From assembly GCA_965277855.1 (NCBI GenBank), contig OZ255847.1, positions 6,014,001-6,078,000 of the forward strand: DNA of 64,000 nt. The letters run 5' to 3'. Positions 42,989 through 53,000 of this stretch are shown in pieces. A program made the translations under genes and the position numbers. This DNA is from Bog-105 sp965277855. Its GTDB lineage: Bacteria; Acidobacteriota; Terriglobia; Bryobacterales; Bryobacteraceae. Every line of letters begins with the position of its first letter. The stretch's first letter is position 1. The notes under the pieces were generated by a model. It was not told where the DNA came from and did no database searches. It was given only the letters and a program-made list of their open reading frames with translations.

Positions 42989-43813
42989 TTATCCGCGCCC
43001 GGCTTTTCGCCGCTCTCGCGCGGTTTGGGCTGTTCTCTTAACAACTTTGGTCGCCTTGGGTCGCTCTTCTGCAGATTTCTTTAACGCTCGCAGCCCGCTT
43101 GTGAATACCGGAACTGACTTAAGTTCTAGATGCAGGTCGTAATGGTTGTTCCAATATTGCAGCGTATGGGAGAGGAACGCGTTTCGGGCTTTGGTCGCGT
43201 CCCGTGTTAGGATTCCCGCTAACATTCCCTCATGCTGCTTGACTGCCGCATGGCTTTCAACCGGCAATTTAGCGCCACGCCCCAGTACCGAGAATACGAA
43301 TAAACGAAGCGAGACGGTTTCCAGGCACATTCGCAGATATTCGTTTCCCGCCAGTTCCCAAACTCGCCGATGAAATGCGACATCTGCCTCGTGAAAAGCG
43401 GCCATGTCTGACCGAGCGGCGCTGGTGCGCAAACGGTCTACAAGCCCCGTCAGCTCTGCAGCTGCTGTCTCATCGATCCGCAATGCCGCTCGCTCGAATG
43501 CCTGGACTTCCAGCGGAAGCCGGACTTCTAAGAGCTTTCGATAATCTTCCGCTTTGAGCTCGGTGACATATGTTCCGCGATTGGGGGTTTTACGGACTAA
43601 GCCCTGAAATTCCAGTTCCTTGAGACCTTCGCGCAGGGTAGGTTGTCCGATGCCAAGCGCCGATGACCATTGCTGCTCGATAATCCGGCTGCCTGGTTTT
43701 AACTGCCCTGTCATGATCGCGTCCCGGATTGCTTGAGCCGCTGCCTCAGGGGCGGACTTCAGATTCAGTCGTGAGGATGGGGATTTCCACCATTCCGAAT
43801 CGGGGTGACTCAT
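42989..43813 (-). CDS. GntR-family transcriptional regulator, FCD (FadR-like) type
   Basis: A winged helix-turn-helix near the N terminus (AAQAIRDAIMTGQLKPGSRI, GIGQPTLREGLKELEFQGLV) is followed by an all-helical FCD ligand-binding domain (RLPLEVQAFERAALR, FHEADVAFHRRVWELAGNEYL). FCD domains hold a metal through Asp/His residues and bind sugar acids or related metabolites. The ATG at 43813 is chosen because upstream residues lack family similarity. It is divergent from the sugar porter (107-bp gap) and is the best candidate regulator of the arabinose locus, whose promoters share an operator-like motif. Confidence 0.85.
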   Translation of the reverse strand: MSHPDSEWWKSPSSRLNLKSAPEAAAQAIRDAIMTGQLKPGSRIIEQQWSSALGIGQPTLREGLKELEFQGLVRKTPNRGTYVTELKAEDYRKLLEVRLPLEVQAFERAALRIDETAAAELTGLVDRLRTSAARSDMAAFHEADVAFHRRVWELAGNEYLRMCLETVSLRLFVFSVLGRGAKLPVESHAAVKQHEGMLAGILTRDATKARNAFLSHTLQYWNNHYDLHLELKSVPVFTSGLRALKKSAEERPKATKVVKRTAQTARERRKAGRG

Positions 43814-43867
43814 TGCTACCAGGATAGTATCTGATGGAGCTAAAGATGATCTTTGATCTGCATATTG

Positions 43868-43893
43868 ACTCTCTAGATAAACGATTATAGAGT
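43868..43893. promoter_or_regulatory. Candidate GntR operator between regulator and sugar porter
   Basis: An imperfect inverted repeat (ACTCTCTA ... TATAGAGT, 8-bp arms with one mismatch and 10-bp spacing) lies in the divergent intergenic region. It contains GATTATAGA at 43883-43891, which is also part of the longer repeated motif upstream of the GH127/TonB pair. Binding by the adjacent GntR protein is inferred. Confidence 0.4.
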
Positions 43894-43919
43894 GTAGTCT
43901 GCAATCGTAAACCCCGCCC

Positions 43920-45263
43920 ATGATTTCAACAGACGCCGACCCCAGGGCATTAAACGGGTGCTTGATCAAGAGCACCGTCGTTGCAGGTATAGCCGGTCTG
44001 TTGTTTGGATTCGATACCGCCGTGATCGCCGGTATGACAGGAGCGCTCACGGAACACTTTCATCTGTCTCCTGCTTCCCTAGGATTAACGGTTGCCATCG
44101 CATTGTGGGGCACCATCGCGGGAGCAACTCTTGCTGGTTATCCCGGTGACCGATATGGCCGGCGCGACAGCCTGAGCGGTTTAGCGGCGTTGTTCTTCAT
44201 CACGGCTCTGGGGTGCGCTTTCGCGTGGAACTGGACGTCATTCGTCACCTTCCGTTTTATTGCGGGATTAGCGATCGGCGGATCTTCTGTACTTGGCCCG
44301 ATGTACATCGCGGAAATTGCCCCCGCAAGTTGGCGCGGCCGTTTAGTCGGGTTCTTCCAGCTAAGTATTGTGTTCGGGATTCTGGTCGCCTATTTCTCGA
44401 ATTATGTGATCGGTCAACTCGATCTCGGCGCGGTCGAATGGAGATGGAAGCTGGGCGTATCGGCTATTCCAGCATTGGTCTTGTTGATCGCTCTCCTCTT
44501 TATTCCCCGCAGTCCTCGCTGGCTGGTTCAAAAAAACCGGATCGTTGAGGCGCGTTCAGTTCTGACAATGATGGGAGACCCAAATGTAGAGGCCGAGTTG
44601 CACGACATGGCGGCAGCGACCAGCGGACGATCGAGTGAGCGGCTGTTCGTTCGAAAGTATCGTTACCCCATCTTTCTGGCAGTTTCGGTCGCCATGTTCA
44701 ATCAACTGGCTGGTATCAATTCAATTCTTTACTATCTGAACGACATCTTTTCGATGGCCGGTTTCAGCAAGGTATCGAGTGATCTGCAAGCGGTTGTCAT
44801 CGGCGCAACTAACCTGCTTTTCACCATGCTCGCCATGTCAATCATCGACAAGGTTGGACGCAAAAAGCTACTTTTAATCGGATCTGCTGGAACCTGTGCT
44901 TGCCTTGGCATTGTGGCCACCTTCTTCGCCACAGGGAAAAACAAAGAATTCCTGATCGTTCCGCTGATCGGCTATATCGCCTTCTTTGCGTTCTCACAAG
45001 GGGCGGTGATCTGGGTTTACATCAGTGAGGTATTCCCGACGCGCGTCAGGGCGAAAGGCCAGAGTCTCGGCAGTTCCACTCACTGGATTGCAACGGCTGT
45101 ACTGTCCGGCGTCTTTCCCGTCTTGGCGGCACGTTCGGTGGTGATTCCGTTCGTATTTTTCGCCGCCATGATGCTCTTGCAATTCTTCGTCGTGTCGCTT
45201 TACTTTCCGGAAACCAAAGGCATACCGCTCGAGCAGATGGAAAGACAGTTGCAAGTTTCGTAA
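43920..45263 (+). CDS. MFS sugar porter
   Basis: This 447-aa transporter of the sugar porter family has twelve hydrophobic helices and the diagnostic signatures GLLFGFDTAVIAGMTG in helix 1 and PGDRYGRRD between helices 2 and 3. RFIAGLAIGGSSVLGPMYIAEIAPASWRG, FIPRSPRWLVQK and the final PETKGIPLEQME also match. It imports a monosaccharide with a proton at the inner membrane. Its divergent neighbour is the GntR regulator, and the downstream locus degrades arabinose-containing glycans, so arabinose or a related sugar is the likely substrate. Confidence 0.9.
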   Translation: MISTDADPRALNGCLIKSTVVAGIAGLLFGFDTAVIAGMTGALTEHFHLSPASLGLTVAIALWGTIAGATLAGYPGDRYGRRDSLSGLAALFFITALGCAFAWNWTSFVTFRFIAGLAIGGSSVLGPMYIAEIAPASWRGRLVGFFQLSIVFGILVAYFSNYVIGQLDLGAVEWRWKLGVSAIPALVLLIALLFIPRSPRWLVQKNRIVEARSVLTMMGDPNVEAELHDMAAATSGRSSERLFVRKYRYPIFLAVSVAMFNQLAGINSILYYLNDIFSMAGFSKVSSDLQAVVIGATNLLFTMLAMSIIDKVGRKKLLLIGSAGTCACLGIVATFFATGKNKEFLIVPLIGYIAFFAFSQGAVIWVYISEVFPTRVRAKGQSLGSSTHWIATAVLSGVFPVLAARSVVIPFVFFAAMMLLQFFVVSLYFPETKGIPLEQMERQLQVS

Positions 45264-45421
45264 TCTTGGCCGCTCCTGTCTGCCAGCTCCGCTCGCTGTT
45301 CTGCGCCAAGGGCCGTGATGCATTCCAGCATCGCGAAACTTTCGTTCTATGGTAAGCGCCCGATGAACCCCTCTGGCGCAGGAAGGGTTGCAGGACTGAT
45401 CCTGAATGCGTGAGAGGAGAC

Positions 45422-46969
45422 CTACCGCGAAGCTGGAGCCCAGAGAGGCGGCAGGAGTTCTTCAAGCCGTGTAATAGGATGTTCGGCGATGCGGCCGAGC
45501 ACGTCCTGGAACCAGACAAACGGATCGATTTTAGCGAGTTCGCAGGAAGAGAGAAAGCTGCGCAGCACGGCCGCGGTTCTGCCGCCGTTGTCGCTCCCGA
45601 AGAAAGTCCAGTTGTTCCGACCCACAGCGAAACTCCGCAGAGAACGTTCCGTCGCGTTGTTGTCGATAGACAAATCGCCGTCGGAACAGTAGCGAGTCAA
45701 CGCCGTCCAATTCTTCAGCGTGTAAGCGACCGCCTGTCCCGCATCGCTCTTCGGCAGCACCTGTTCGCGGATCGTCAGCAGATACTCGTGCAGCCGGTCG
45801 AGCGTCGGACGCGCATCCAGTTCCCTTGCCATGCGCAGCTTCTCTCCGCTCCATCGATTCAGGCGCGCCGTTTTCTCCACTTCGTAGAGATGCGCGATCA
45901 TGGCCAGCACTCCGCCCATGCGCGCCTGGTCGTTAGCCAGGGCATTGTGAAAATGACGGCGCGCGTGTGCCCAACAGCCTACTTCCACCATTCCCCGCGA
46001 GGGGTCGATAAAGAAGCTGTCGTACACAACAAAAGCGTCGGCCTGCAGATGTCCGCGATAATTTTTCAGAAACGCTTCCGGTCCGGCCCGTTCGCGAGTC
46101 GGCGTGTAGTCGTAAATCACCGCCGGGTGATCGCGATCTCCCACATAGGGCCAGATACGTCCCGTGCGCGTGTGCGGCAAGTTCCGGTCCAACACCTTCA
46201 CCGGCGTGTCGTCGGTTCCCACCACCTTCGACGCCAACACGAACTCCTTCAGCTTCCGGTAAAGCGGATCGAGCAGACCGGCGCATTGCCGCATCCAGCC
46301 GCACATCGTCTGCTCGCTCAACTCGACGCCGGAGCGCCGGAAGATCTTCGCCTGCCGGTGCAAAGGCAAGTGATCCTCGTACTTGGACACGATGACCTGC
46401 GTCAGCAGACTTGCGCCCGCCGTGGCCTTCTCGATCGGCTGGGACGGTTTGCCCGCCGTCTTCACCGTGCATTCGCAAGAGTACTTCTTGCAGACGTCTT
46501 CGATCACGATCATCTGCGCGGGAATGTACTCATAGCGCTCGCTGGTTTCTTCGCCGAACTCGCGCAGGTCCCGATCGCAGACCTCGCAATGTTTTTCCGC
46601 CTCGTCCAGATCGTGAACGATGCGCTCGCGCTTGAGATGCGCGGGCAATACGCGGCGACCGCGCGGGTTGGGCGCGGAGCCTTTCGAAACCGGCGGATTT
46701 TCATCGTCGGGCCCGTTTCCGCCTTCATCGGTCTTCGACAGAGCCTCGACATTCACACCCTGCGCTTTCAGTTCGGCTTCGAACAACGCCAGTTGCTCGT
46801 CGGTGATCTGTTCGCTTCGCCGGCCGCTCTTTGCAGCGAGTAACTGCCGCAGCAGGTTCTCTGTTTTGATCCGTCGCGCTTCGGAAGCGTCCAGTTGCGC
46901 AATGAGATCGAGCACCATCCGCTGCAAAACTTCCGCGCTAGCTGGCAGTTGTTCGCGGTCGATCGGCAC
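45422..46969 (-). CDS. tnpC: IS66 transposase TnpC
   Basis: This 515-aa DDE transposase of full IS66 length has an N-terminal coiled coil (LQRMVLDLIAQLDASEARRI, LLRQLLAAKSGRRSEQI) and a Cys-containing zinc finger (KHCEVCDRDLREFG). The catalytic core has VVGTDDTPVKVLDRNLPHT with the first Asp, LQADAFVVYDSF with the second, and the Glu in NNATERSLRSFAVGRNNWTF. A conserved C-terminal IS66 tail (SSCELAKIDPFVWFQDVLGR) completes it. No lesion is seen. Confidence 0.95.
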   Translation of the reverse strand: MPIDREQLPASAEVLQRMVLDLIAQLDASEARRIKTENLLRQLLAAKSGRRSEQITDEQLALFEAELKAQGVNVEALSKTDEGGNGPDDENPPVSKGSAPNPRGRRVLPAHLKRERIVHDLDEAEKHCEVCDRDLREFGEETSERYEYIPAQMIVIEDVCKKYSCECTVKTAGKPSQPIEKATAGASLLTQVIVSKYEDHLPLHRQAKIFRRSGVELSEQTMCGWMRQCAGLLDPLYRKLKEFVLASKVVGTDDTPVKVLDRNLPHTRTGRIWPYVGDRDHPAVIYDYTPTRERAGPEAFLKNYRGHLQADAFVVYDSFFIDPSRGMVEVGCWAHARRHFHNALANDQARMGGVLAMIAHLYEVEKTARLNRWSGEKLRMARELDARPTLDRLHEYLLTIREQVLPKSDAGQAVAYTLKNWTALTRYCSDGDLSIDNNATERSLRSFAVGRNNWTFFGSDNGGRTAAVLRSFLSSCELAKIDPFVWFQDVLGRIAEHPITRLEELLPPLWAPASR

Positions 46970-47031
46970 TCGAAAACATTATCGCCTGAAATGTTCTTGA
47001 GCGCTACGCAACAATGGCCAGGATTCGACGC

Positions 47032-47397
47032 TTATGCGGCTTCGCCAATCTTCGGACAATAACGCTTTCTTCGCTTTGCACGGCTTAGATCGATACCGGA
47101 AAGCAGCGAGCCCAGTTCGGCGACCGTGATCTCGCGCCGCTTCTCGGCGGACTCGCCGAACGGCATGGCGTAGGTTCCTTCTTCCAGCCGTTTCGCCCAC
47201 ACCGCGAATCCGTCGCGATCCCAATAGAGTATTTTGATGCGGTCGCGACGCCGGTTCGCGAAGACGAACAGATGTCCGGCGAACGCGTCCAGCTCCATCG
47301 ATTGACTGACCAGGGCGTGCAGCCCGTCGAAGCTCTTGCGCATGTCGCAGGCCGAGGCGCACAGATACACCCGCACGCTGGCCGGCAGGTGCATCAT
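47032..47397 (-). CDS. tnpB: IS66 accessory protein TnpB
   Basis: This 121-aa IS66 Orf2 protein has MHLPASVRVYLCASACDMRKSF, FVFANRRRDRIKILYWDRDG and the end LGSLLSGIDLSRAKRRKRY. The ATG at 47397 overlaps the tnpA stop (ATGA), so the two are coupled. It lies 62 bp upstream of tnpC. It is required for transposition by an unknown mechanism. The longer frame reaching 47580 overlaps tnpA and is not used. Confidence 0.9.
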   Translation of the reverse strand: MMHLPASVRVYLCASACDMRKSFDGLHALVSQSMELDAFAGHLFVFANRRRDRIKILYWDRDGFAVWAKRLEEGTYAMPFGESAEKRREITVAELGSLLSGIDLSRAKRRKRYCPKIGEAA

Positions 47398-47708
47398 ATG
47401 CGTTCCCGCAACACGCTCAACAACGTGCGCAGGGTCGCGGCATCCGCGCCCGGCAAGACGCGCAAGCGGTCGCCGGTGGACAGTAACAGTTCGATAGGCG
47501 CACCGTCCCTCGCGCCCGGCCCACTGGCGTCCACCAAGGCGAACCGCACTGGATCGCTCGCCTTCAGACGTTTCCGCCAACTGTAAAAAGACGGCTCGCT
47601 AACCCCGTGTTCCCGGCAAAATACATTTACAGCCTTGCCGCTGCGCTCTTGTCGCCCAATCAAATCAACCCACTTCTGTCTTCTGGAAAGCACCTCGGAA
47701 TCTCTCAT
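47394..47708 (-). CDS. tnpA: IS66 protein TnpA (helix-turn-helix)
   Basis: This protein of about 104 aa begins at the ATG at 47708, with a helix-turn-helix (QKWVDLIGRQERSGKAVNVFC, SEPSFYSWRKRLK) and a C-terminal beta segment (IELLLSTGDRLRVLPGADA). It probably binds the inverted ends. It is the first gene of the IS66 operon and is followed by tnpB with a 4-bp overlap. An in-frame ATG at 47723 would add five residues. Confidence 0.9.
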   Translation of the reverse strand: MRDSEVLSRRQKWVDLIGRQERSGKAVNVFCREHGVSEPSFYSWRKRLKASDPVRFALVDASGPGARDGAPIELLLSTGDRLRVLPGADAATLRTLLSVLRERI

Positions 47709-47769
47709 GCTTTCCACTATCAAGCCACGGTCTCTTATACGCTAGAGGGGTTCGTGGGGTGCTTACGTT

Positions 47770-49866
47770 CTATGCAGTTTCAGGTAACCAGACAGCCATC
47801 TCGACCGGCCCGCGATTAGCGTTAGCGTAGTAGGGAATGGCACGGAATTGGATCAACTTGGCAGCAGGAATATCTTCGGTTGGGGCATACAGGGAATCGC
47901 TCCAAGCCGGAGCGTCAATCACGGCGACTTTGCCTGTGATCGTCGTAACCCCTCCTAAGAGATCGGACACGTGCTCACATTTCATCTCTGAGTGTGTGTG
48001 CACTCCGAAACGGCGGACATCGTTCCCGTTGTCGGCAGATTCGAGGCAGTAGACAAGCGGGCCACGGGTCAACGCTACTTTCCCAGAGTCGGCCTCCACC
48101 TGAGGATTCGCCTTTATGCTCTCCGCAGGCATCGGCATGCTGAGTTCGACTACATCGCCTTTCTTCCACGTACGGGCAATTCGCGCATATCCACGGAGCC
48201 TGTCTGCTTTTGTCACGGCACCGTTCACCTTCAACTGCTCGCCCTTGCACCATGCCGGGATCCGCACCATCAGATTGAAAGATGTGGCGCGAGTCGGGTC
48301 GACCGAGATTGTGACCGTGCCGTTCCAGGGATACTCTGTTGCTTGTCTGATCGTGAGTGGCGTCTGTCTGACGGCAGTCGACGCATTGCTCCCTACAAAC
48401 AGGTTTACGTACAAACTGTCTGCATCCTTGGCGTAGATATACCCTGGCATGGCCCCCATCAGCTTTAAGAACATGGGCGGGCAGCACGGGCAGGTATTCC
48501 AGACCCACCGGCTCCGGTCTTTGTCGGCTTCGAGAGGGTTCCTATAAAAGTACGTATCGCCTTGCAAGGAGACGCCTGATAAAGCACCGTTGTAGAGTGT
48601 TCGTTCCAGTTGGTCCACATACCTTGCATCGCCGAAAGCCAGGTTCATGTTGCGATGAAAAAAACCCGCTCCTACAGCCGCACAAGTCTCCAGGTAGGCA
48701 TCATTAGGCAAAACATAGTCGGGGCCAAATTTTTCTTCGACGGCATAGGCGCCTACGCCGCCTGTGATGTGCATGCGCCGCAGGACCATATCGTTCCAGA
48801 GCCTGTTCGCGGTTTCCATGTATTCTTTCCTGTTGTTGACCTTGGCCGCCGCCGCTATTCCCGTACACAACAGAGTGGCGCGCACAGCATGGCCATTAAT
48901 CGTCTCTTGTTGAAAAACAGGCTTATCGTCCTGCGCATAGGTCCCCCAGGATGGCCTGCCGTTCCCATACTGCTGATGACGGACAAATGCCTCGGCAGCA
49001 TGCGAATCATCCCAATCGGGCTTGCCGATATTGTGACCACGATCTTCAATCCAGAATTCCGCCAATGCTAAATAAGCGGAGTCATGGACGGGTACTGAGA
49101 GCTTATTGTGCAGATCCGGCTCTGCACGGAACAACTCGTACATCTTGACCATTGCTTCCTCGGGAAGAGGATGGCAAGGCACGATATTTTTCTTGGGAGG
49201 AGGCCCCATAAGCTCGCACATGTAGTTCGCAAACGTCACTCCCGTTTGAAGGAGCGTGGCCTTGCCGGTAGCGAGATAGTAATGAATCCCGGCGTCGATG
49301 AGCGCTCCGGCATTGTAGACCTCGTGCTGCCACAATTGAAACCCGCCATTCAGGCCCCATTCGTGGCCAGGCTCGTCGAGTTGCGTGTAAGTGTTGAGAT
49401 AACCATTCGGATTTTTCGCTGCAGCCGCGGCAATACGAGCGATGTAGCCGTCGACTTGCTTCTCCAATTCCGGATCCGGATGAATGACCATGAAATCGGC
49501 TGAGGCGCGGATCATCTCGTAAATCAGGCCGTCGTACCACGGAGGTCCTGCGTGACCTCCCCGTTGGCCATCCCGCACCTTGTCAAAGTTATTTAGAGCG
49601 CCTCCGCGATCATTTTCGAATTTCCGAAAGCAATCTCGGATCGTCACCTCCTGCCAGACCTTTATCTTCGGCAGCCAAAATCCATCGGTAATGAATACCT
49701 CATGGCTGGAGACAGGCGTAAGAACGTGAAGCTCGGGCTGCTCTGGCGAATCGACGGTATGCGGGTCTGTTTCGAGAAGTGGGTGATTGAGCGCAGCAGG
49801 CACAGCAAACGAAGCCCCCCCTACTAGAGATGCCTCTCGAATAAAGCGCCGGCGTGAATAATTCAT
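47770..49866 (-). CDS. GH127 beta-L-arabinofuranosidase-like protein, Tat-exported
   Basis: This 698-aa protein starts with a twin-arginine signal (NYSRRRFIREASLVGG) and has the (alpha/alpha)6-barrel GH127 (DUF1680) domain. Landmarks are GHAGPPWYDGLIYEMIRASAD, HEWGLNGGFQLWQHEVYNAG, MHITGGVGAYAVEEKFGPDY and the zinc-binding catalytic residues in YLETCAAVGAGFFHRNMNLA (Glu, Cys) and WNTCPCCPPMFLKLMGAMPG (Cys pair, one the nucleophile). GH127 enzymes remove beta-L-arabinofuranose. The stop codon lies inside the IS66 target duplication, so the insertion left the protein intact. It is divergent from the TonB receptor. Confidence 0.88.
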   Translation of the reverse strand: MNYSRRRFIREASLVGGASFAVPAALNHPLLETDPHTVDSPEQPELHVLTPVSSHEVFITDGFWLPKIKVWQEVTIRDCFRKFENDRGGALNNFDKVRDGQRGGHAGPPWYDGLIYEMIRASADFMVIHPDPELEKQVDGYIARIAAAAAKNPNGYLNTYTQLDEPGHEWGLNGGFQLWQHEVYNAGALIDAGIHYYLATGKATLLQTGVTFANYMCELMGPPPKKNIVPCHPLPEEAMVKMYELFRAEPDLHNKLSVPVHDSAYLALAEFWIEDRGHNIGKPDWDDSHAAEAFVRHQQYGNGRPSWGTYAQDDKPVFQQETINGHAVRATLLCTGIAAAAKVNNRKEYMETANRLWNDMVLRRMHITGGVGAYAVEEKFGPDYVLPNDAYLETCAAVGAGFFHRNMNLAFGDARYVDQLERTLYNGALSGVSLQGDTYFYRNPLEADKDRSRWVWNTCPCCPPMFLKLMGAMPGYIYAKDADSLYVNLFVGSNASTAVRQTPLTIRQATEYPWNGTVTISVDPTRATSFNLMVRIPAWCKGEQLKVNGAVTKADRLRGYARIARTWKKGDVVELSMPMPAESIKANPQVEADSGKVALTRGPLVYCLESADNGNDVRRFGVHTHSEMKCEHVSDLLGGVTTITGKVAVIDAPAWSDSLYAPTEDIPAAKLIQFRAIPYYANANRGPVEMAVWLPETA

Positions 49867-49956
49867 AAATCGTCCTTACCTAACATCCAGCCTAGGCCAG
49901 TTCCTTGCGTTGCCGCGTCCGATTCAGGGCGACAGCGGGAAACTGCCTGGTCAAAT

Positions 49957-50038
49957 ATAATCTATAATCTGAGGCTTGAGCTGTCAACAAATCGTTTCTT
50001 GATAGAAAACATTTGACAACTGATAGATTATAGATTAT
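49957..50038. promoter_or_regulatory. Paired operator-like motif between GH127 and TonB receptor genes
   Basis: ATAATCTATAATC at 49957-49969 and its exact reverse complement GATTATAGATTAT at 50026-50038 form a 13-bp inverted repeat (14 with an extra matching base) separated by 56 bp. Each arm is itself a near-direct repeat of TAATCTA/TAGATTA. The two arms lie on either side of the gap between divergent promoters, as expected for a looping or dimer-binding regulator. A related sequence lies upstream of GH51 and SDR at 55168. Confidence 0.6.
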
Positions 50039-50083
50039 TTTCACCTTGGGACTAGATACTGCAAACGTACCAAGGAGACCTCG

Positions 50084-53000
50084 ATGTCTGATGATGTGAC
50101 GTTCCACTCAAACTTCTCTGCCGGCTCGCCTGGCTGCGTACCCTGTTGCTCGTGGATTGAAGCCTCGGTCGCAGACAGATCTCCATTACCTACCTCAAAC
50201 TCGCGCTTTGGAATGGTGTGGCCCCTATTTGCAGTTCTGTTCCTTCTGGTAACGGGTCGCTGTTCCGCGCAATTCTCTGGAGGCGTTCAGGGGATCGTTT
50301 CCGACCCGAGTGGAGGAACCATTCAGAATGCTGCGGTTACTCTCGTCAATAAAGCCACTCAAGTCTCACAGAAGACAACCTCTGATTCCTCAGGCAACTA
50401 CCGATTCCTCAGTCTCGCCCCAGGCTCTTACTCCATATCCGTTACCGCTCCTGGATTCTCCAATGGCGTCGTCAATTTTGCCCTTGAAACGGACCAGACG
50501 CTAAATGTCCCGGTTTCACTTGCTTTGTCGGGACAGTCTCAAAAAATAGAAGTAACCGGGGAAGCGCCTATCTTGAATACCGCCGAGACCCGCACCCAAT
50601 TGACTTTAAGCAATCAAGCAGTTCAAAGCTTGCCGTTGTCTGGACGTAACCTTGTCAATCTGGTGACTATGGCGCCGGGAGTGACAGGTTTAGGAACAGC
50701 CGCTGGCGGCAGCCCTGGATCTGCGGTCGATAACTATGGCACTGAACTGCAGGTGGATGCCAGCGCGAACGGTCGGGGAAGTGTTGGGAATATGTATGTC
50801 ATCGATGGTTTGGATATCACTAGTTTCATCAGGCCAGGAGTTCTGAACGTAACGCCTAACCCAGATTCCATTCAAGAGACATCAATCCAGGCCAACACAT
50901 TCTCCGTTGAGTATGGCCGGGCCAGTTCCCTGCAAATGGTGATGACCACCAAATCCGGCACGGATGCGTATCACGGACTGGTAAGCGATTACTTCACGAG
51001 CCAGCAACTGTGGGCCGGCACCGAGTTTATCCACAACTATTCACCTTTTCACACAAACAACATGTCCGCGGATATAGGCGGCCCGATCATCCCACATCGC
51101 CAGTTCTTCGGGTTTTTTGCGATTGAGCCCCTCTGGCAATCAACTTCGGGAGGATCGCTCGTCACAGTGGAGGATCCGGCTTTCACGAGTTGGGCCCAAA
51201 CAAACTTTCCGAATACACTCGGCACGAAGCTCGTTACCACTTACAAGGCCACAGCAGGAGCTATCACCGGAGTGTCGAGCACGGCCGGGCAGCTTTTCCC
51301 GGGCACTTGCGGTACCTCGGCCACGGCTTTCCTTCCTTGTAGCCTGCCAGTGACGGACAATGCCTTATTCTCGTCCACCAACTATCGCAACGCGTATCAA
51401 TATAATCTCCGAGTTGACAAATACTTTGATCGCGACCGGCTTTACGGAACGTTTTTCAAAAATAACCTCAACACGGGAGGACCTAACGTTCGGCCAGCGT
51501 TCGATACAACGAGTACCTATCACACGGATTCAATCCAGGTAAATGAAACTCACACGTTTTCCCCGTCGACATTGAACGAAGCGATTTTTGGCTATCTCAA
51601 CGTGCAAGGTCTCTCTCCTTCGAACGGTACGTTCACAGTGCCCGCGGTGACCGTAACGGGCTTGAATAGCGGCTTTGGAAGCGGGTTTGCCGAGGGAGAC
51701 TTCATTCAGCATAGTTATCACTGGCGTGATTTGCTGCGCCACGTGCGTGGGGCCCACACGCTGGAACTCGGGTACGAAGGCTGGCACGGACAGGATATCG
51801 TCTACTTCCAAGGGCCGTATTCGCAACCCTCCTTCGGTTTCAATAACATCCTCGATCTAGTGGAGGACAAACCGCATACAGAATCGAGTCTGGCCTATGA
51901 TCCTCTGACCGGCAACGCTGCGCCGGGCAATTACTTTTTCGCCGAGACAACTGGAGGTGTTTTTTTCCAGGACGCCTGGAAAGTAAATGACCGATTGACG
52001 ATGAACTACGGATTGCGGTGGGACGACGATGGCAATCCGTATCCTATCAAGAATCAAATACTTTCTAACTTCCGGTTAGGTGCGGGCCTAACCGAGCAAG
52101 AGCGCATTGCCAACGGGTTTTACTCCCAGCAAGGGAATGTCTTCAACCACGCCATCACAAATGTGTGGAGCCCTCGTTTCGGGCTTGCTTGGGATCTTAC
52201 CGGAAAGAGCAGCTGGGTGGTACGCGGCGGCTTCGGTGTCTACCATGATTGGCTGACGCTTGGCAACACAGAGAACAACTTGAAAGGTAATCCACCAGGA
52301 TGGATTTCCCCTACTTTCTATGCCGGCACCCCCACTCCTCCGATCTTCTCGCTAGGAACCCATAACAGTTACCCATTCGGGTACACTTACCCGGCGCTAC
52401 CGGCCGGCACCCTCGATAGTCGCGGCGGTCTCGTGGGAGCTCAGTTGACAGTGGGTGGCAACGACGTAAACATGAAAGCTGAGAACACATTCAACTACAC
52501 GGCGACCTTGGAGCACAGTTTCGGTCGAGCTCTGGTCAGCAGCATAGGATACATCGGGCAGCGGTCAAACAACCTGGTGACGGGAAGCGCGCAAACAAGC
52601 GCTACCTCTTACGGAGTCGATATCAACCGCTTCTCGGGAGATCTTATTCAATGCAATTGCACAGTCCCCACACGCCTGAACCCTAGTTTTGGAGCCATCA
52701 CCTATGCAACTAATGGAGCCGAGAGCGAATACAACGCTGTTTACGTAGGGCTTCGGGGTCGCTTGGCGTCACGCGGCTACTTCAACGCTTCATACACGCA
52801 CTCCCGGTCTTATGACGATGCGGGCGTGTATCCCACAGCTACCAACATTCACCAATATTGGGGGCCGTCTACCTGGGATGCGCCCAATCGGTTCTCACTG
52901 TCTTGGAGCTATGAAATTCCGGGGTTAAAACACGGACCCGGCTTTGTAGGAGGGCTCACCAAAGGGTGGACACTGAGTGGAACAACAATTCTGCAAAGCG

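Larger units (their letters stand above)
45352..47766 (-). mobile_element. Intact IS66-family element with 8-bp target duplication
   Basis: The element is 2,415 bp. Its ends are inverted repeats of about 25 bp (GTAAGCGCCCGATGAACCCC at 45352 and the complement of GTAAGCACCCCACGAACCCC ending at 47766), with 21 of 25 positions matching. The 8-bp sequence GTTCTATG flanks it on both sides (45344-45351 and 47767-47774), a perfect target-site duplication of the size expected for IS66. All three genes are open, so it may be active. Confidence 0.95.

Noticed and set aside
45410..46843. A 477-codon plus-strand ORF opposite the intact IS66 tnpC
   Set aside because: It is the antisense shadow of a well-supported transposase gene and has low-complexity, Arg/His-rich composition without motifs.
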